Assembly (NCBI RefSeq): GCF_009177065.1
Contig: NZ_WEZF01000006.1
Location: 186,001-250,000 of the forward strand
Source: Tautonia marina
GTDB lineage: Bacteria; Planctomycetota; Planctomycetia; Isosphaerales; Isosphaeraceae
DNA: 64,000 nucleotides
Direction of reading: 5' to 3'
In this document: in pieces, positions 9,405-18,386 of the stretch
Layout of the letters: each line of letters opens with the position of its first letter
Position numbering within the stretch: the first letter of the stretch is position 1
The notes under the pieces: generated by a model
Seen by the model: the letters and a program-made list of their open reading frames with translations, nothing else
What the model was told of the DNA's origin: nothing
The model's database searches: none
Translations under genes and position numbers: made by a program

Positions 9405-11891
9405 TCAGTGACGGAAGAGGAATTCCTTGGAGTTGATCAGGACCCAGCCGAGGTCCTCGATCGCCTGACGACGATTCTCGGCCCCCTCGATGTGGGCAAT
9501 GGCCGCGGCCTGCTCCGTCTCCGTCGGGGATCGAGAGAGGGAAACGGCGTAGAGTTCGTCGATGATCTCCTTGGCCGACTTGCCCGACTCGGCCAGCAGG
9601 TGCATCCGGCCTCCGTCGGCGCGGAGCTTGTCGTGGACGGTGGAGCCGCCGATTAATTGCAAGGCCTGAGAGAGGTTCGAATCGCTCTCGCGTTCGCACT
9701 CGCAGGCGAGTTCGCGGGCCGGGCGCCCGAAGGTCTTGAGGAACGGGTGATCCATCTGACCATCCGGGATCGAGATGGCCCGGGAGTTGGCCGGCAGGCC
9801 GTTGAACGCGGTCGGCACATCAGCCACGGTCGAGATGGCGTCGAGCAAGACCTCGGCCGAGAGGAGCTTGGTGACGGCGTGCGAGAAATAGACCTCGTCG
9901 TCGGCGTTCAGCTCGTTGCTTCGGGCGCTCAGGCGGTAGGTCCGGCTGTTGAGAATGGTGCGGGCGAGGTGCCGCAGGTCGAACCCGCTGTCGGCGAATT
10001 CGGCGGCAAGGCCGTCGAGCAGTTCGACATTGGATGCAGGATTCGAGTCACGGAAGTCATCGACCGGATCCACGATCCCCTTGCCCATCAGGTGATACCA
10101 GATGCGGTTGGTCATGCTGCGGGCGAAGAAGTCGTTTTCCTCGCTCGTGAGCCACTCGGCCAGACGCAGCTGGCGGTCGGCGGAGGTCTGCGCTTCCTCG
10201 TAAACGGGGCCGCCGAGGGCCTTAGGAGGCATGACCTGATTGGTCCGGGGCTGGCGAACGTCGCCACCGTCGGCCGCGAAGATGATTTCCTCGTCGGGCT
10301 TCATGCCGGGCTTCTGCTTGACCCGGGCAAAGAAGGCGGCGAAGCCGTAGTAATCGTCCTGGGTCCAGCGTTCGAACGGGTGATTGTGGCACTTGGCGCA
10401 GGAAATCCGGACACCGAGGAAGAGCTGGGCGGTGGTCTCGACGGCCTCTTCCGGAGAGCGACTGATTCGGTAGTAGTTCGCCGGCGGGTTGTCGAAGGTC
10501 GAGCCGTCGGCCGTCAGCAGATCACGGACGAACTGGTCGATCGGGGCATTCTGCTCCAGTTGCGAGCGGATCCAGCGATGGAAGGCATAGGCTCCCTTCG
10601 ACTTGATCAGGCGGGAGTTCGACCGAAGGATGTCGGCGAACTTCAAGGCCCAGAACTCGTTGAACTCAGGGCGTTCGAGCAGATCGTCGATCAGCGTTTC
10701 GTAACGCGTGGGCGAGGGATCTTCGAGGAACGCGCGGGCTTCCTCGGAAGTCGGCATGACGCCGATGGTGTCGAGGTAAACGCGGCGGACGAATTCCTCG
10801 TCGCTGCAGGGTTCCGAGGGAGCGATCCGCATGCGGTTGAGCTTGGCGAAGACCGCGGCGTCAACCAGATTATCCTGAGGAACCTCCACCTCGGCGAAGC
10901 CGGGGACCTCGATCAGGTGGGTCAGGCGGACGACGGCGACGAGGTCGAGATAGTGGGCGATGACCGCCACCTCGCCACGCTTCTTGAAGCTGACGAAGCC
11001 GGAGGGGTCGACCTCGGCGATGTCGGTGTTCGATGAGTCGTAGTAGCAGATCGGGGTCACGTCTCGGACCGTGCCGTCGTCGTAACGAACCCGGGCGACG
11101 ATTTGTTGCGAGCGGGCGGGCTCGTTCAGGACGCGGTCGCCGGGGACAATTTCCAGGGCCACGGCTTTGGCGCTCTCGGGGTCGTCCTTGACACCTTCGG
11201 CGATCCAATCTCGCAGGAACTCGAAGGTCTTGGTGTCTCGGAACAGGCGGACGCCACCCTCGTGGGCCAACTCACCGAGTGGCTTGCGGAGGAGCATGCT
11301 GTTGTCAGGGTCGAACGGATCGACGCGGCGGCCGGCGATCTCTCGGCTGAGGGTCTGGTAATCCTCGTCAGGCAGATACCCGCGAAGGCTGAGGCGGAAT
11401 CCTCCCTTGCCCGTCGGGGTGCCGTGGCAGGCTCCCATATTGCAACTGGCCTGGCTGAGGGCCGGCATGACATCCTGACGGAAGCTGACCGGGTGCGGCT
11501 CCGCCATCCGCTCGACGCGGACGGTTGTTTGTGCCTCGACGCTTCCACCGGAGGCGACGATCCGGGCCTCACCATCGCCGACCGGAGTCACGCGGCCCCG
11601 AGCATCAATCAGCGCGATCTCAGGGTCGAGGCTGGTCCACTGAACCAGTCGCGTCAGGTCACGCAGTGCGCCGTTGGGGTCGGTCGCCGTGGCGATCAAC
11701 TGAGCCGAGGCCCGGCGACCGGACAGCAAGACATCGCCAGGGGCGATGGTCAGGCTTGCGGGTGAGCCGATCTCATCGGCCGGCGGAGCCTCCTCGGCCC
11801 GAGCGACCTGAGGGCCGATCAGGGCCAGGGCGGCGACTATGGCAGGCGAAAGCCCCAGCAGAATCCGTCCCGGGTGGTGTCGTCGCAGCAT
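9405..11891 (-). CDS. Exported DUF1549/DUF1553 protein with Big2-like domains and haem-type Cys motifs
   Basis: An 828-residue exported protein with a signal peptide ending near ARAEEA (about residue 33). Order of parts: Big2-like domain (about 45-130), a cytochrome-like segment with CNMGACHG (CX4CH), a second Big2-like domain (about 245-330), DUF1549 (about 340-530, containing CAKCHNHPFERW, a CX2CH haem motif), and DUF1553 (about 575-820, with NRIWYHLMGKGIVDP). These proteins are abundant in Planctomycetota. A redox or polysaccharide-processing role has been suggested for them, but no activity is established. It appears monocistronic, with 536 bp before the next gene. Confidence 0.88.
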   Translation of the reverse strand: MLRRHHPGRILLGLSPAIVAALALIGPQVARAEEAPPADEIGSPASLTIAPGDVLLSGRRASAQLIATATDPNGALRDLTRLVQWTSLDPEIALIDARGRVTPVGDGEARIVASGGSVEAQTTVRVERMAEPHPVSFRQDVMPALSQASCNMGACHGTPTGKGGFRLSLRGYLPDEDYQTLSREIAGRRVDPFDPDNSMLLRKPLGELAHEGGVRLFRDTKTFEFLRDWIAEGVKDDPESAKAVALEIVPGDRVLNEPARSQQIVARVRYDDGTVRDVTPICYYDSSNTDIAEVDPSGFVSFKKRGEVAVIAHYLDLVAVVRLTHLIEVPGFAEVEVPQDNLVDAAVFAKLNRMRIAPSEPCSDEEFVRRVYLDTIGVMPTSEEARAFLEDPSPTRYETLIDDLLERPEFNEFWALKFADILRSNSRLIKSKGAYAFHRWIRSQLEQNAPIDQFVRDLLTADGSTFDNPPANYYRISRSPEEAVETTAQLFLGVRISCAKCHNHPFERWTQDDYYGFAAFFARVKQKPGMKPDEEIIFAADGGDVRQPRTNQVMPPKALGGPVYEEAQTSADRQLRLAEWLTSEENDFFARSMTNRIWYHLMGKGIVDPVDDFRDSNPASNVELLDGLAAEFADSGFDLRHLARTILNSRTYRLSARSNELNADDEVYFSHAVTKLLSAEVLLDAISTVADVPTAFNGLPANSRAISIPDGQMDHPFLKTFGRPARELACECERESDSNLSQALQLIGGSTVHDKLRADGGRMHLLAESGKSAKEIIDELYAVSLSRSPTETEQAAAIAHIEGAENRRQAIEDLGWVLINSKEFLFRH

Positions 11892-12427
11892 ATATGGCTC
11901 CCGAATCTGCTATCGAACGTCGAGGCGGGACCACCCGGCGGGTCGGCGGGGGAATCGGGCCAAACGGATTGGCCTCGATCACGCTCGGGCGGCGAGACGC
12001 GCGTGGTCTCGGGAAAAGAGCGAGTTCAACGTACCTCAATCACAACCGGGGATTCAAGCAAAGTTCCAACAATTTTTTCGAATTCAGGGGAACGGGCCTT
12101 CTGTGGGGGTCGTCGAAGGAAGGGGAATCAGGGGCGGACTTGCAGTCTCGAACAAGATCCTTACAATCGGAACATGGAGCATTACCGACACACGTCGCTC
12201 TGATTGGCCGGTTCTGGCCGCCGCGCTTCTTGTGGCGCATCCTCTGGATCGTCTCGCGGTGTGATAGACTGGTCTCGCAAGCGTCGTTGTGACACGCCGT
12301 CACCGAACGGTCGGCTCTCGGCCATGCCCGGGTCTGGACCTCCTGGAACGCTCGTTTTAACAGGGGCGAGCAGAGGGTTCGGATCAGAACCAGGAGATCG
12401 GGTCGGATCGAGACAAGGAGGTGTGCG
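11892..12427. other. Intergenic region between divergent genes
   Basis: This 536-bp gap separates the divergent DUF1549 gene and the small exported protein. No convincing coding frame was found; the antisense reading frames here are Arg/Pro-rich and lack family features. It should hold the promoters of both flanking genes. The only box-like element noticed is at 12140-12167. Confidence 0.5.
12140..12167 (+). promoter_or_regulatory. Possible sigma-70-type promoter
   Basis: TTGCAG and TACAAT are separated by 16 nt. It lies about 260 nt upstream of the gene at 12428, which would imply a long leader. Support is sequence match only. Confidence 0.25.
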
Positions 12428-12835
12428 ATGGGACCGATCGGGACGACGCCGAAGCGGAGAATCGGGCGAATCTTGGGCTACGGCCTTCCCGGGGCGATCC
12501 TGGGCCTGGCAGTGGCCTGGGTCCTGGGAGTTTCGTCGGCTCGGGGTGTTCACGCAGAAACGGGATCGGCCTCTTCGGCCAATGGACTGATCAGCCTGAC
12601 CATTCCCGCCCCTGCAGACCAGGGAAGCACCCGCCTGATTCTGATTGATCCGCGAAGTCAAGCGATGGCCGTGTACAAGATTGATGGCTTCAAAGGGGGT
12701 TCGATCAAGCTGGAGGCCGCTCGTCAGTTCGGGTCCGATTTGAAGCTTTCGGAGTACAACAACCTTCCCCCGGAGGTTGCGGCGGTCGAGGCCATGGTCG
12801 CCGGCCCTCGTCCTCGGGGAAATTCCGGGCAATAA
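12428..12835 (+). CDS. Small exported or membrane-anchored protein, unknown function
   Basis: A 135-residue protein. The ATG has a near-perfect AAGGAGGTG ribosome site 4-5 nt upstream. A hydrophobic segment at about residues 16-40 (YGLPGAILGLAVAWVLGV) ends near ARGVHAE and looks like a signal peptide or anchor. The remaining 95 residues contain a short beta-rich part (TRLILIDPRSQAMAVYKIDG) and a SDLKLSEYNNLPPEV segment. I do not recognise a family. It lies 127 bp upstream of the helix-turn-helix gene and may be cotranscribed with it. Confidence 0.65.
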   Translation: MGPIGTTPKRRIGRILGYGLPGAILGLAVAWVLGVSSARGVHAETGSASSANGLISLTIPAPADQGSTRLILIDPRSQAMAVYKIDGFKGGSIKLEAARQFGSDLKLSEYNNLPPEVAAVEAMVAGPRPRGNSGQ

Positions 12836-12962
12836 TTCCAGGGGCTCGCGGCCGGAATCCGCCGACGCGACGCTCCTCCCCTCGGATCTCGGCACCGCCG
12901 ACCACTACCGAATCGATTCGAAACGGCCGACCGGCCGAATGCGAAGCGAGGAGCACGTCCCA

Positions 12963-14627
12963 ATGGCTCAGTTTTACACCCTGGAAGAGGCCGCAAACGT
13001 TCTCGGCATGAACGCCGAGGAGTTGAAGCAGAAGGCCCAGCATCGCGAAGTGCGGGCCTTTCTCGACAGCGGCTCTTGGCGTTTTCGAGTCTCTGATATT
13101 GACGAACTGGCACGACGACGAGGGATGGGGAGCGATCCGGAACTCTCGCTCTCGGATCTCGAACTCCCCACCGATCAGGCCGATCAGACCAACGAGTCGG
13201 ATGTGACCGACGACTCGGTCTTCCAACTCGGCGTCGCTCGATCGGACCTCGGTCCGGCGTCGATGGAGTCCTTCCCGTCTCAGGAGTCGGGATCGGACGC
13301 GGATATCCTGCTGGATGACACCTCGCTGCCGTTGGGAGGTGGTTCCAGCTCCCATATCCTGGGCATGGACACTCCCGGCAAGCAGCCGAGCGATTCCGAT
13401 GTTCGCCTGGTTCCGGAAGGACCCAAGGGAGCGAGCGATTCGGATGTCCAACTCTCGGGCGAAATCAATGTTGTTCCTCCGCTGACCCCCGGCGATTCCG
13501 ACGTGACGCTCGTTCACGAGAACACGCAGGAAGCGTTCGAGCCGTTCGGCGCGGCGGACTTCGCCGACGATGACTCCGGTGGGTTTGGCGCTGCGGCAGA
13601 GGGTGGCTCCAGTGATGAAACCACGCTTCGCCCGAGCCCGGTCGGTTCATCCGGTGAGGTCCGAGCTGAGGGGGATCGAGTGGCCGACGAAGAGGATAGC
13701 GATTTCGAGCTGACCCCTTCGAGCGTGATCGACGCCCTGGAGCCCGAATCGGGTAGTGATTTCGAGCTGACGGCCCTCGACGCCAGCGATGAGTTCGAGT
13801 CGGCTGCTCCTCGGCCGAGTGATTCGGACGTCACCGGAGCCGAGCCGTCTTCCTCCGGCGTCAATCTCGGACGTCCGAGCGATTCGGGCATTAACCTGCA
13901 ACAGGTGGGTGGCCTGTCCGGAGACGCCGAATCGATCGAGCTGGCACCTCTGGAGGAGGAGAAGGCGCAGAATCGGCCCGCCGCCTCGAAACCGGCTTCT
14001 CGCCCTGCCGCCGAGCGTCCTGATCCCGGTGCAACGGCCATGCCCGGTCTAGGAGCCGCTGGCGATCCCTCGGCCACCGCGTTGCCGATCCGCGATCAAG
14101 GGCAGAAAGACATCTTCGAGGATACCGACTTCGAGGTTGATGCGCTCGATAGCGGCGAGGATGCGACCATTCAGATCGACGCCAATAGCGACTTCGATCT
14201 CGACGAGAGTGATTCGGCCTCCGAGGTCTTCGCGCTCGATGAGGAGGATGTCGACCAGAGTGCCGCCACCGCCCTCGGGCCGGCGCTTGCCGCCGAGGAC
14301 GCCCTGAGCGGCTCAATGGATGCTGAGGTCTCCGACTCCGAGGAGATGGAAGGTGTCGGCTGGGACGAGGAGCTTGAGCCTTCGGGCGCTGCTGCGGCCG
14401 CGACCGCCGCTCCCGCGACCGGTCGAAAGGCAGGGGGAAGCGCACTGCTCACCGACGCCGGCGGCCCCCCCTGGGGAGGTCTTTGGGTCGGCGTTCTCGG
14501 CGTGACGACCGTTTTGATGATGCTTCTGGCCTTCATCACGATGGATGTCGTCCGGAACCTGAACAGCTATCAAAGTGATACACCGGTCGCTTCCGGCCTG
14601 GTGAATGTCATCGTAGGCGAGAACTGA
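12963..14627 (+). CDS. Putative membrane-tethered helix-turn-helix protein with Asp/Ser repeats
   Basis: The frame opens at 12777. The ATG at 12963 is preferred because GAGGAG lies 9 nt upstream and the product then begins directly with a MerR/excisionase-type winged helix (residues 1-60: YTLEEAANVLGMNAEELKQ, EVRAFLDSGSWRFRVSDID). About 420 residues of acidic low complexity follow, with recurrent units such as PSDSDVRL, ASDSDVQL, PGDSDVTL, SDFELTPSS, SDFELTALD and PSDSGINL. One hydrophobic helix lies near the C-terminus (GLWVGVLGVTTVLMMLLAFI, about 510-530), then about 20 residues. DNA binding and membrane tethering are inferred from this order. Function is unknown. Confidence 0.75.
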   Translation: MAQFYTLEEAANVLGMNAEELKQKAQHREVRAFLDSGSWRFRVSDIDELARRRGMGSDPELSLSDLELPTDQADQTNESDVTDDSVFQLGVARSDLGPASMESFPSQESGSDADILLDDTSLPLGGGSSSHILGMDTPGKQPSDSDVRLVPEGPKGASDSDVQLSGEINVVPPLTPGDSDVTLVHENTQEAFEPFGAADFADDDSGGFGAAAEGGSSDETTLRPSPVGSSGEVRAEGDRVADEEDSDFELTPSSVIDALEPESGSDFELTALDASDEFESAAPRPSDSDVTGAEPSSSGVNLGRPSDSGINLQQVGGLSGDAESIELAPLEEEKAQNRPAASKPASRPAAERPDPGATAMPGLGAAGDPSATALPIRDQGQKDIFEDTDFEVDALDSGEDATIQIDANSDFDLDESDSASEVFALDEEDVDQSAATALGPALAAEDALSGSMDAEVSDSEEMEGVGWDEELEPSGAAAAATAAPATGRKAGGSALLTDAGGPPWGGLWVGVLGVTTVLMMLLAFITMDVVRNLNSYQSDTPVASGLVNVIVGEN

Positions 14628-14665
14628 TCGCCGCGATGAGTTGGCTTCCGGAGCAGCATCATGAC

Positions 14666-14702
14666 GCCCTTCGGCCCGATTCCGGGCCGGAGGGCTTGTT
14701 GC
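14666..14702 (+). terminator. Rho-independent terminator after the helix-turn-helix gene
   Basis: A 13-bp stem GCCCTTCGGCCCG/CGGGCCGGAGGGC with one G-U pair and a 4-nt loop, followed by TTGTTGCT. It lies 39 nt after the stop codon of the preceding gene. Confidence 0.65.
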
Positions 14703-14721
14703 TGAAACCCAAGACCTTTGC

Positions 14722-14751
14722 TTGACGCAACCTCCGGATACGCTTCATAAT
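14722..14751 (+). promoter_or_regulatory. Predicted sigma-70-type promoter of the DUF1326-like gene
   Basis: TTGACG, an 18-nt spacer, then CATAAT. It lies just downstream of a terminator and about 70 nt upstream of the start codon at 14822, so position and match agree. Confidence 0.5.
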
Positions 14752-14821
14752 CGACCGCTCGGAGAGCGGTTCGATGTATCTTTGCCCGTTCGACTCGATC
14801 CGAGCCAAGGAGTTTCACCCG

Positions 14822-15529
14822 ATGCGCACGATCTTCTCCGCACTCTGTGGCGCCCTGATCTGTTCTGCCGCCGTCGCCTCCGAGTCGGTTCAGGTGCACG
14901 GCGATTATCTCGAAGCCCGGACTGCCGACGTCTTTACCGGCCCTTGCTTCTCAAACGCCGAAGTCTTCATCGTCGGTGATCGAGCCGTCATGGCCTGGAA
15001 GGTCAGGGAAGGTTCGTGGGAAGGGGTCGATCTTTCCGGCTTGAGCGTCGCCGCCGCCGTCCGAGGTACCACGACCTTCTCTGAAGATCGGCCGGAACAG
15101 GCTCTTGCCGTCCTGATCGTCGATGAGCGGGCCGACAACCAGCAGCGCGCCGCTCTGGTCAAGATGGCCCAGCGACTGGGAGGCACGCGACTCGGCCAGG
15201 TGGTCGACGTGAAGGTTTCGGCGATCGACCTCGACATTGATGAGCATTGCCATATGGAAGCCGCGGGACCTGCCCACAAGCATCACCTGATGCCGATGGC
15301 ACCCCCGGCGCGGTTTGCGGCCGAGGGCCTGGCCGAAATCTCGACCCGACCGCTCGATGCCAACGATTGCATTTGCGGCAACGAGGTGATTGCCTATCAG
15401 CCTCTGTCCGAAGGGGTCGAGGTGCAGCCGGCGTATACCGTCGCTCACACTTTCCGCGGCACCGGCCTGGGAAGCACCTGGGCGGCTCCGAACGCCCGGA
15501 GCAGTTTCGTCGGGCAGTTCGCGTACTGA
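14822..15529 (+). CDS. Exported DUF1326-like protein
   Basis: A 235-residue protein starting at the ATG at 14822, chosen over the in-frame ATG at 14774. AAGGAG lies about 9 nt upstream, and the product then begins with a good signal peptide (MRTIFSALCGALICSAAVAS). The mature part opens with VHGDYLEARTADVFTGPC, typical of DUF1326-like proteins, and a conserved-type AVLIVDERADNQQR segment follows. His/Cys-rich stretches (EHCHMEAAGPAHKHH and DCICGN) could bind metal, which is an inference. It is probably periplasmic and has no known function. A predicted promoter lies directly upstream. Confidence 0.75.
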   Translation: MRTIFSALCGALICSAAVASESVQVHGDYLEARTADVFTGPCFSNAEVFIVGDRAVMAWKVREGSWEGVDLSGLSVAAAVRGTTTFSEDRPEQALAVLIVDERADNQQRAALVKMAQRLGGTRLGQVVDVKVSAIDLDIDEHCHMEAAGPAHKHHLMPMAPPARFAAEGLAEISTRPLDANDCICGNEVIAYQPLSEGVEVQPAYTVAHTFRGTGLGSTWAAPNARSSFVGQFAY

Positions 15530-15774
15530 TCGAATCACAACCCTCACGATGAATCCTCCACGAGCAGCGATCCGGCAAGGGGAGTTCGATCTCTCGGTCG
15601 GCTTCCCCTCGGATCGCAACTCAAGGAATCCCTCAACACGGCCCGATTACGGGTGAATTCCCTCGATCGACCTGCACGTCATGCCGGGTCTTCGACCGGG
15701 AATTTGCCTCGGACCAACCTGATTGTCCTCACCCGCCCATCCGGACTTGTCTGAATCGAAGGGATCGAAGGCCC

Positions 15775-16464
15775 ATGCGTACGATGTCGATCATCGTCGC
15801 CTCGGCGATTGGAGCGGCTCTGATCGGGCCGTCCGCCTCGGCGCAGGACTCCTACTCCACCGAGGTCCTTTCCGAGGCACCTCCCGAAGACCTGGCTGCC
15901 CCTGTTCGTGAATCGCTCTCCGACGAAGGAATTCGGGTCCTCGATGCCAAGGGGAAACCGTACCTCGACCTCTGGTTGCGCAAATCGTTGCCGACCCAGG
16001 GAGAAATCACGGAACCGACCGGATCGGTCATCTTTCCGTATCTACAGGTCGGTGAACTCGTGGGGGCTGTCCGCCTGGCCGAAGACACGGGCGACTACAA
16101 GGATCAGGTCATCTTGCCCGGTGTCTACACCATGCGATACGGATTGCAGCCGGTCGATGGGAACCACCTGGGGGTGAGTAAGTTTCGAGATTATGTCCTC
16201 CTTTCGCTCCCCGATGAGGACATCGAGCTTGAGCCGATTCCTCAGGACGATCTGAATGCGGTCAGCACCGGCCCCTCCGCGACGAATCACCCTTCGGTCT
16301 TCTTGCTGTCGCCGGCCGAAGCGGATGCAACGGTTCCTTCGATCGTCTCAGAGGAAAGCGAAAAGCGCACCTCGGTCGTTCTGAGGATTCCCCTGGAAAC
16401 CGATCAGGGTGAAGAGAAAACGCTGACCACTCAACTGGTCATTGTGGGGGCCGGGCCGCACTGA
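15775..16464 (+). CDS. Exported protein, unknown function
   Basis: A 229-residue protein with a signal peptide (MRTMSIIVASAIGAALIGPS, cleavage near ASAQD). The mature part contains a beta-rich region (KPYLDLWLRKSLP, GSVIFPYLQVGELVGAVRL, DQVILPGVYTMRYGLQPVDG) recalling small periplasmic proteins of the DUF2911 type. That resemblance is weak, so no family is claimed. It is flanked by its own terminator and is probably monocistronic. A short GAAGG lies 4 nt before the ATG. Confidence 0.65.
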   Translation: MRTMSIIVASAIGAALIGPSASAQDSYSTEVLSEAPPEDLAAPVRESLSDEGIRVLDAKGKPYLDLWLRKSLPTQGEITEPTGSVIFPYLQVGELVGAVRLAEDTGDYKDQVILPGVYTMRYGLQPVDGNHLGVSKFRDYVLLSLPDEDIELEPIPQDDLNAVSTGPSATNHPSVFLLSPAEADATVPSIVSEESEKRTSVVLRIPLETDQGEEKTLTTQLVIVGAGPH

Positions 16465-16506
16465 TCGGATTGGGTTCAAGCGGCTTGCCTTCTTCAGCAC
16501 TCAGAT

Positions 16507-16550
16507 GGAGCCCTCCTTGGCCGTCTCGGTTCAATAGGGCTCCTTGTTGT
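16507..16550 (+). terminator. Rho-independent terminator after the exported protein gene
   Basis: A perfect 8-bp stem GGAGCCCT/AGGGCTCC with a 21-nt loop, followed by TTGTTGT. It lies 42 nt after the stop at 16464. Confidence 0.55.
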
Positions 16551-16721
16551 GGGGCGGAATCGTTCGAGGATGTTGCTGGAGCGTCGAGGAATGGGTGAAG
16601 CCTCGCGCATGATTCCTGTTCGAACGCTCCATTGAGTCTTGGCACAGGCAGACACGATGTCCGCAGCGCGATCGATTTGCGACTGTTCCTTCGGTCCCCT
16701 CGGTGTTGAGAGTCCCGAAGG

Positions 16722-18212
16722 ATGCCCCTTCTCGTCCTGATTGCTTTGTTCGTGGCCTTCTGGTCGCCGATCGTCCCTGAGAACATGGCTGGGCCGACTC
16801 GTCCCGACCCGAGTCTTGCGATGAGCCTCGGGATGATCTTGGCCTCGGTTTTGATGCTGGGGTTTGTCTCGGCAGTGATCGGAAGACGGTTGGCGCGGAA
16901 GGCGTCTCAGGTGGGTCAGACCTTCCGGAACCGTCACCAGTTGGCGCGATCAGCCCAGATTCTGGAAGTGCTCGCGCTGCTGGCCTATGCCGGTTTGATT
17001 TATGTCCCGGAATGGCCGAGGGTTGTTGCGGATCGGTTGAGGCTCCGAGACTGGCTGTTGGTCGAGGAGGCCCTCATCCTGCTGCCGTTTCCCATCATGA
17101 TCCTGACGGTCTGGTGGGGCCTGTTTCCGGCGGAACGATCGTTGAAGGCGGCCCGCGTGAGAATCGGGCAACCGATCCGGCTCGGTGGTCATCTGCTCAT
17201 GAAGGCCCGCCAGGCGTTTGGCCTGGTCTTGCCGGTGGCCGTCCTCTTTGCCCTGATGCTTGAGGTGGATCGGCGGCTTGAATCGATGGTTCAGGTCGGG
17301 GCCTGGGTCCACCTCGGGCTATATGCGGCGCTGGGAGGTCTGATTCTGATCCTCTCGCCGGCCTTCGTGCGGTTGAGCTGGCCGTCTCGACCGTTGCCGC
17401 CCGGTCCCCTCCGTGATCGGCTGGAACACCTCGCGCAACGCTTTGGGTTCGGTTATACCGACATCCTCGTCTGGGATACCGGCGGAACCCTGGTGAATGC
17501 CGGGGTGACGGGGGCGTTACCCTGGTTTCGCTATGTCTTGCTCACAGACGCGATGCTTGAGAATCTTGCTCCTCGGCAGATTGAAGCGGTCTTCGGGCAT
17601 GAGGTGGGGCACATTGCTCACCGCCATCTGACCTACTTCGGCGTCTTTTTTCTCGGCACGATGGGCGTGATGGCCTTGCTCAGCGCCGGGATTGATCAGG
17701 TCCTGACCCTCGACTCTCCCCTCTGGATCTGGGGGCGGAGCCGGTGGGTCGAGTTGCTCTTGCAAGCGGCGGTGGCCCTTGGGTTTGCTCTGGCGTATTT
17801 CTTCGTGATTTTTGGGTTCCTGTCGCGATGGTTCGAACGGCAGGCGGATGTGTTCGGGTGTCGGGTTGTCTCGTGCGGTCTCGCCGATTGCCCCCCTCAT
17901 CGAGACGTCAACGCCGACCCCTCGATGGCGTCGGGCCGAGTTCCCGAGGCGCTTTGCCCGGTCGGAATCGGGATTTTCATCGAGGCGCTGAGCAGCGTGG
18001 CGACGCTCAACGGGCTGGAACCGCGGGCCGCCTCGTGGCGACACGGAAGCATTGCGCGTCGGATCGATTTCTTAAGGCAGTTGGAGGGACGCCCCGAAGT
18101 CGAGCAGCGGTTCCAGACGCAACTGCAACGGCTTCGCCTGGGGCTGGGATTGGTCCTGGCGACGGCAATGCTTCTTGCGATCACGACGGGGGCGATCGAC
18201 TCCTTCCGTTAA
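16722..18212 (+). CDS. M48-family membrane metallopeptidase
   Basis: A 496-residue integral membrane zinc peptidase related to Ste24/HtpX. Hydrophobic helices occur in the first 220 residues (for example VLIALFVAFW, LGMILASVLMLGFVSAVI and the VLPVAVLFALML region). The catalytic HEXXH is HEVGH at residues 293-297, followed by IAHRH, and the third-ligand region is RWFERQADVFG near residue 372. Further helices lie between them (GVFFLGTMGVMALL, VALGFALAYFFVIF). The family degrades misfolded membrane proteins or processes prenylated substrates, but the substrate here is unknown. The ATG at 16722 has GAAGG too close to it, so the start is not certain. Confidence 0.88.
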   Translation: MPLLVLIALFVAFWSPIVPENMAGPTRPDPSLAMSLGMILASVLMLGFVSAVIGRRLARKASQVGQTFRNRHQLARSAQILEVLALLAYAGLIYVPEWPRVVADRLRLRDWLLVEEALILLPFPIMILTVWWGLFPAERSLKAARVRIGQPIRLGGHLLMKARQAFGLVLPVAVLFALMLEVDRRLESMVQVGAWVHLGLYAALGGLILILSPAFVRLSWPSRPLPPGPLRDRLEHLAQRFGFGYTDILVWDTGGTLVNAGVTGALPWFRYVLLTDAMLENLAPRQIEAVFGHEVGHIAHRHLTYFGVFFLGTMGVMALLSAGIDQVLTLDSPLWIWGRSRWVELLLQAAVALGFALAYFFVIFGFLSRWFERQADVFGCRVVSCGLADCPPHRDVNADPSMASGRVPEALCPVGIGIFIEALSSVATLNGLEPRAASWRHGSIARRIDFLRQLEGRPEVEQRFQTQLQRLRLGLGLVLATAMLLAITTGAIDSFR

Positions 18213-18386
18213 TCCGATCCCGTGTCGACCGGTCCGGCGGTCTTCTTGAGAAAAAACGGCTCGCTCCGCCTTCTCAGTCGGGAGGCTTTGTGGTAGGGTT
18301 CCGCACCCCTGGCTCATGGAATTGCCAGACACTCAGTGGTGCTCGGGTCACCGAGCATCCGACAGGCTCGACACGGAGGTCGCCCC

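Noticed and set aside
9657-11036. A 459-codon plus-strand frame
   Set aside because: It is antisense to the DUF1549/DUF1553 gene, whose domains are clear. The product has no recognised domain.
12182-12895. A 237-codon reverse-strand frame in the gap before 12428
   Set aside because: The product is Arg/Ser-rich and overlaps the small exported gene, which has a near-perfect ribosome site on the other strand.
13370-13900. Recurring GATTC(C/G)GA(C/T)-type DNA repeats, considered as a CRISPR or satellite array
   Set aside because: The repeats follow codon phase and encode Asp/Ser units of the helix-turn-helix protein; spacing is irregular.
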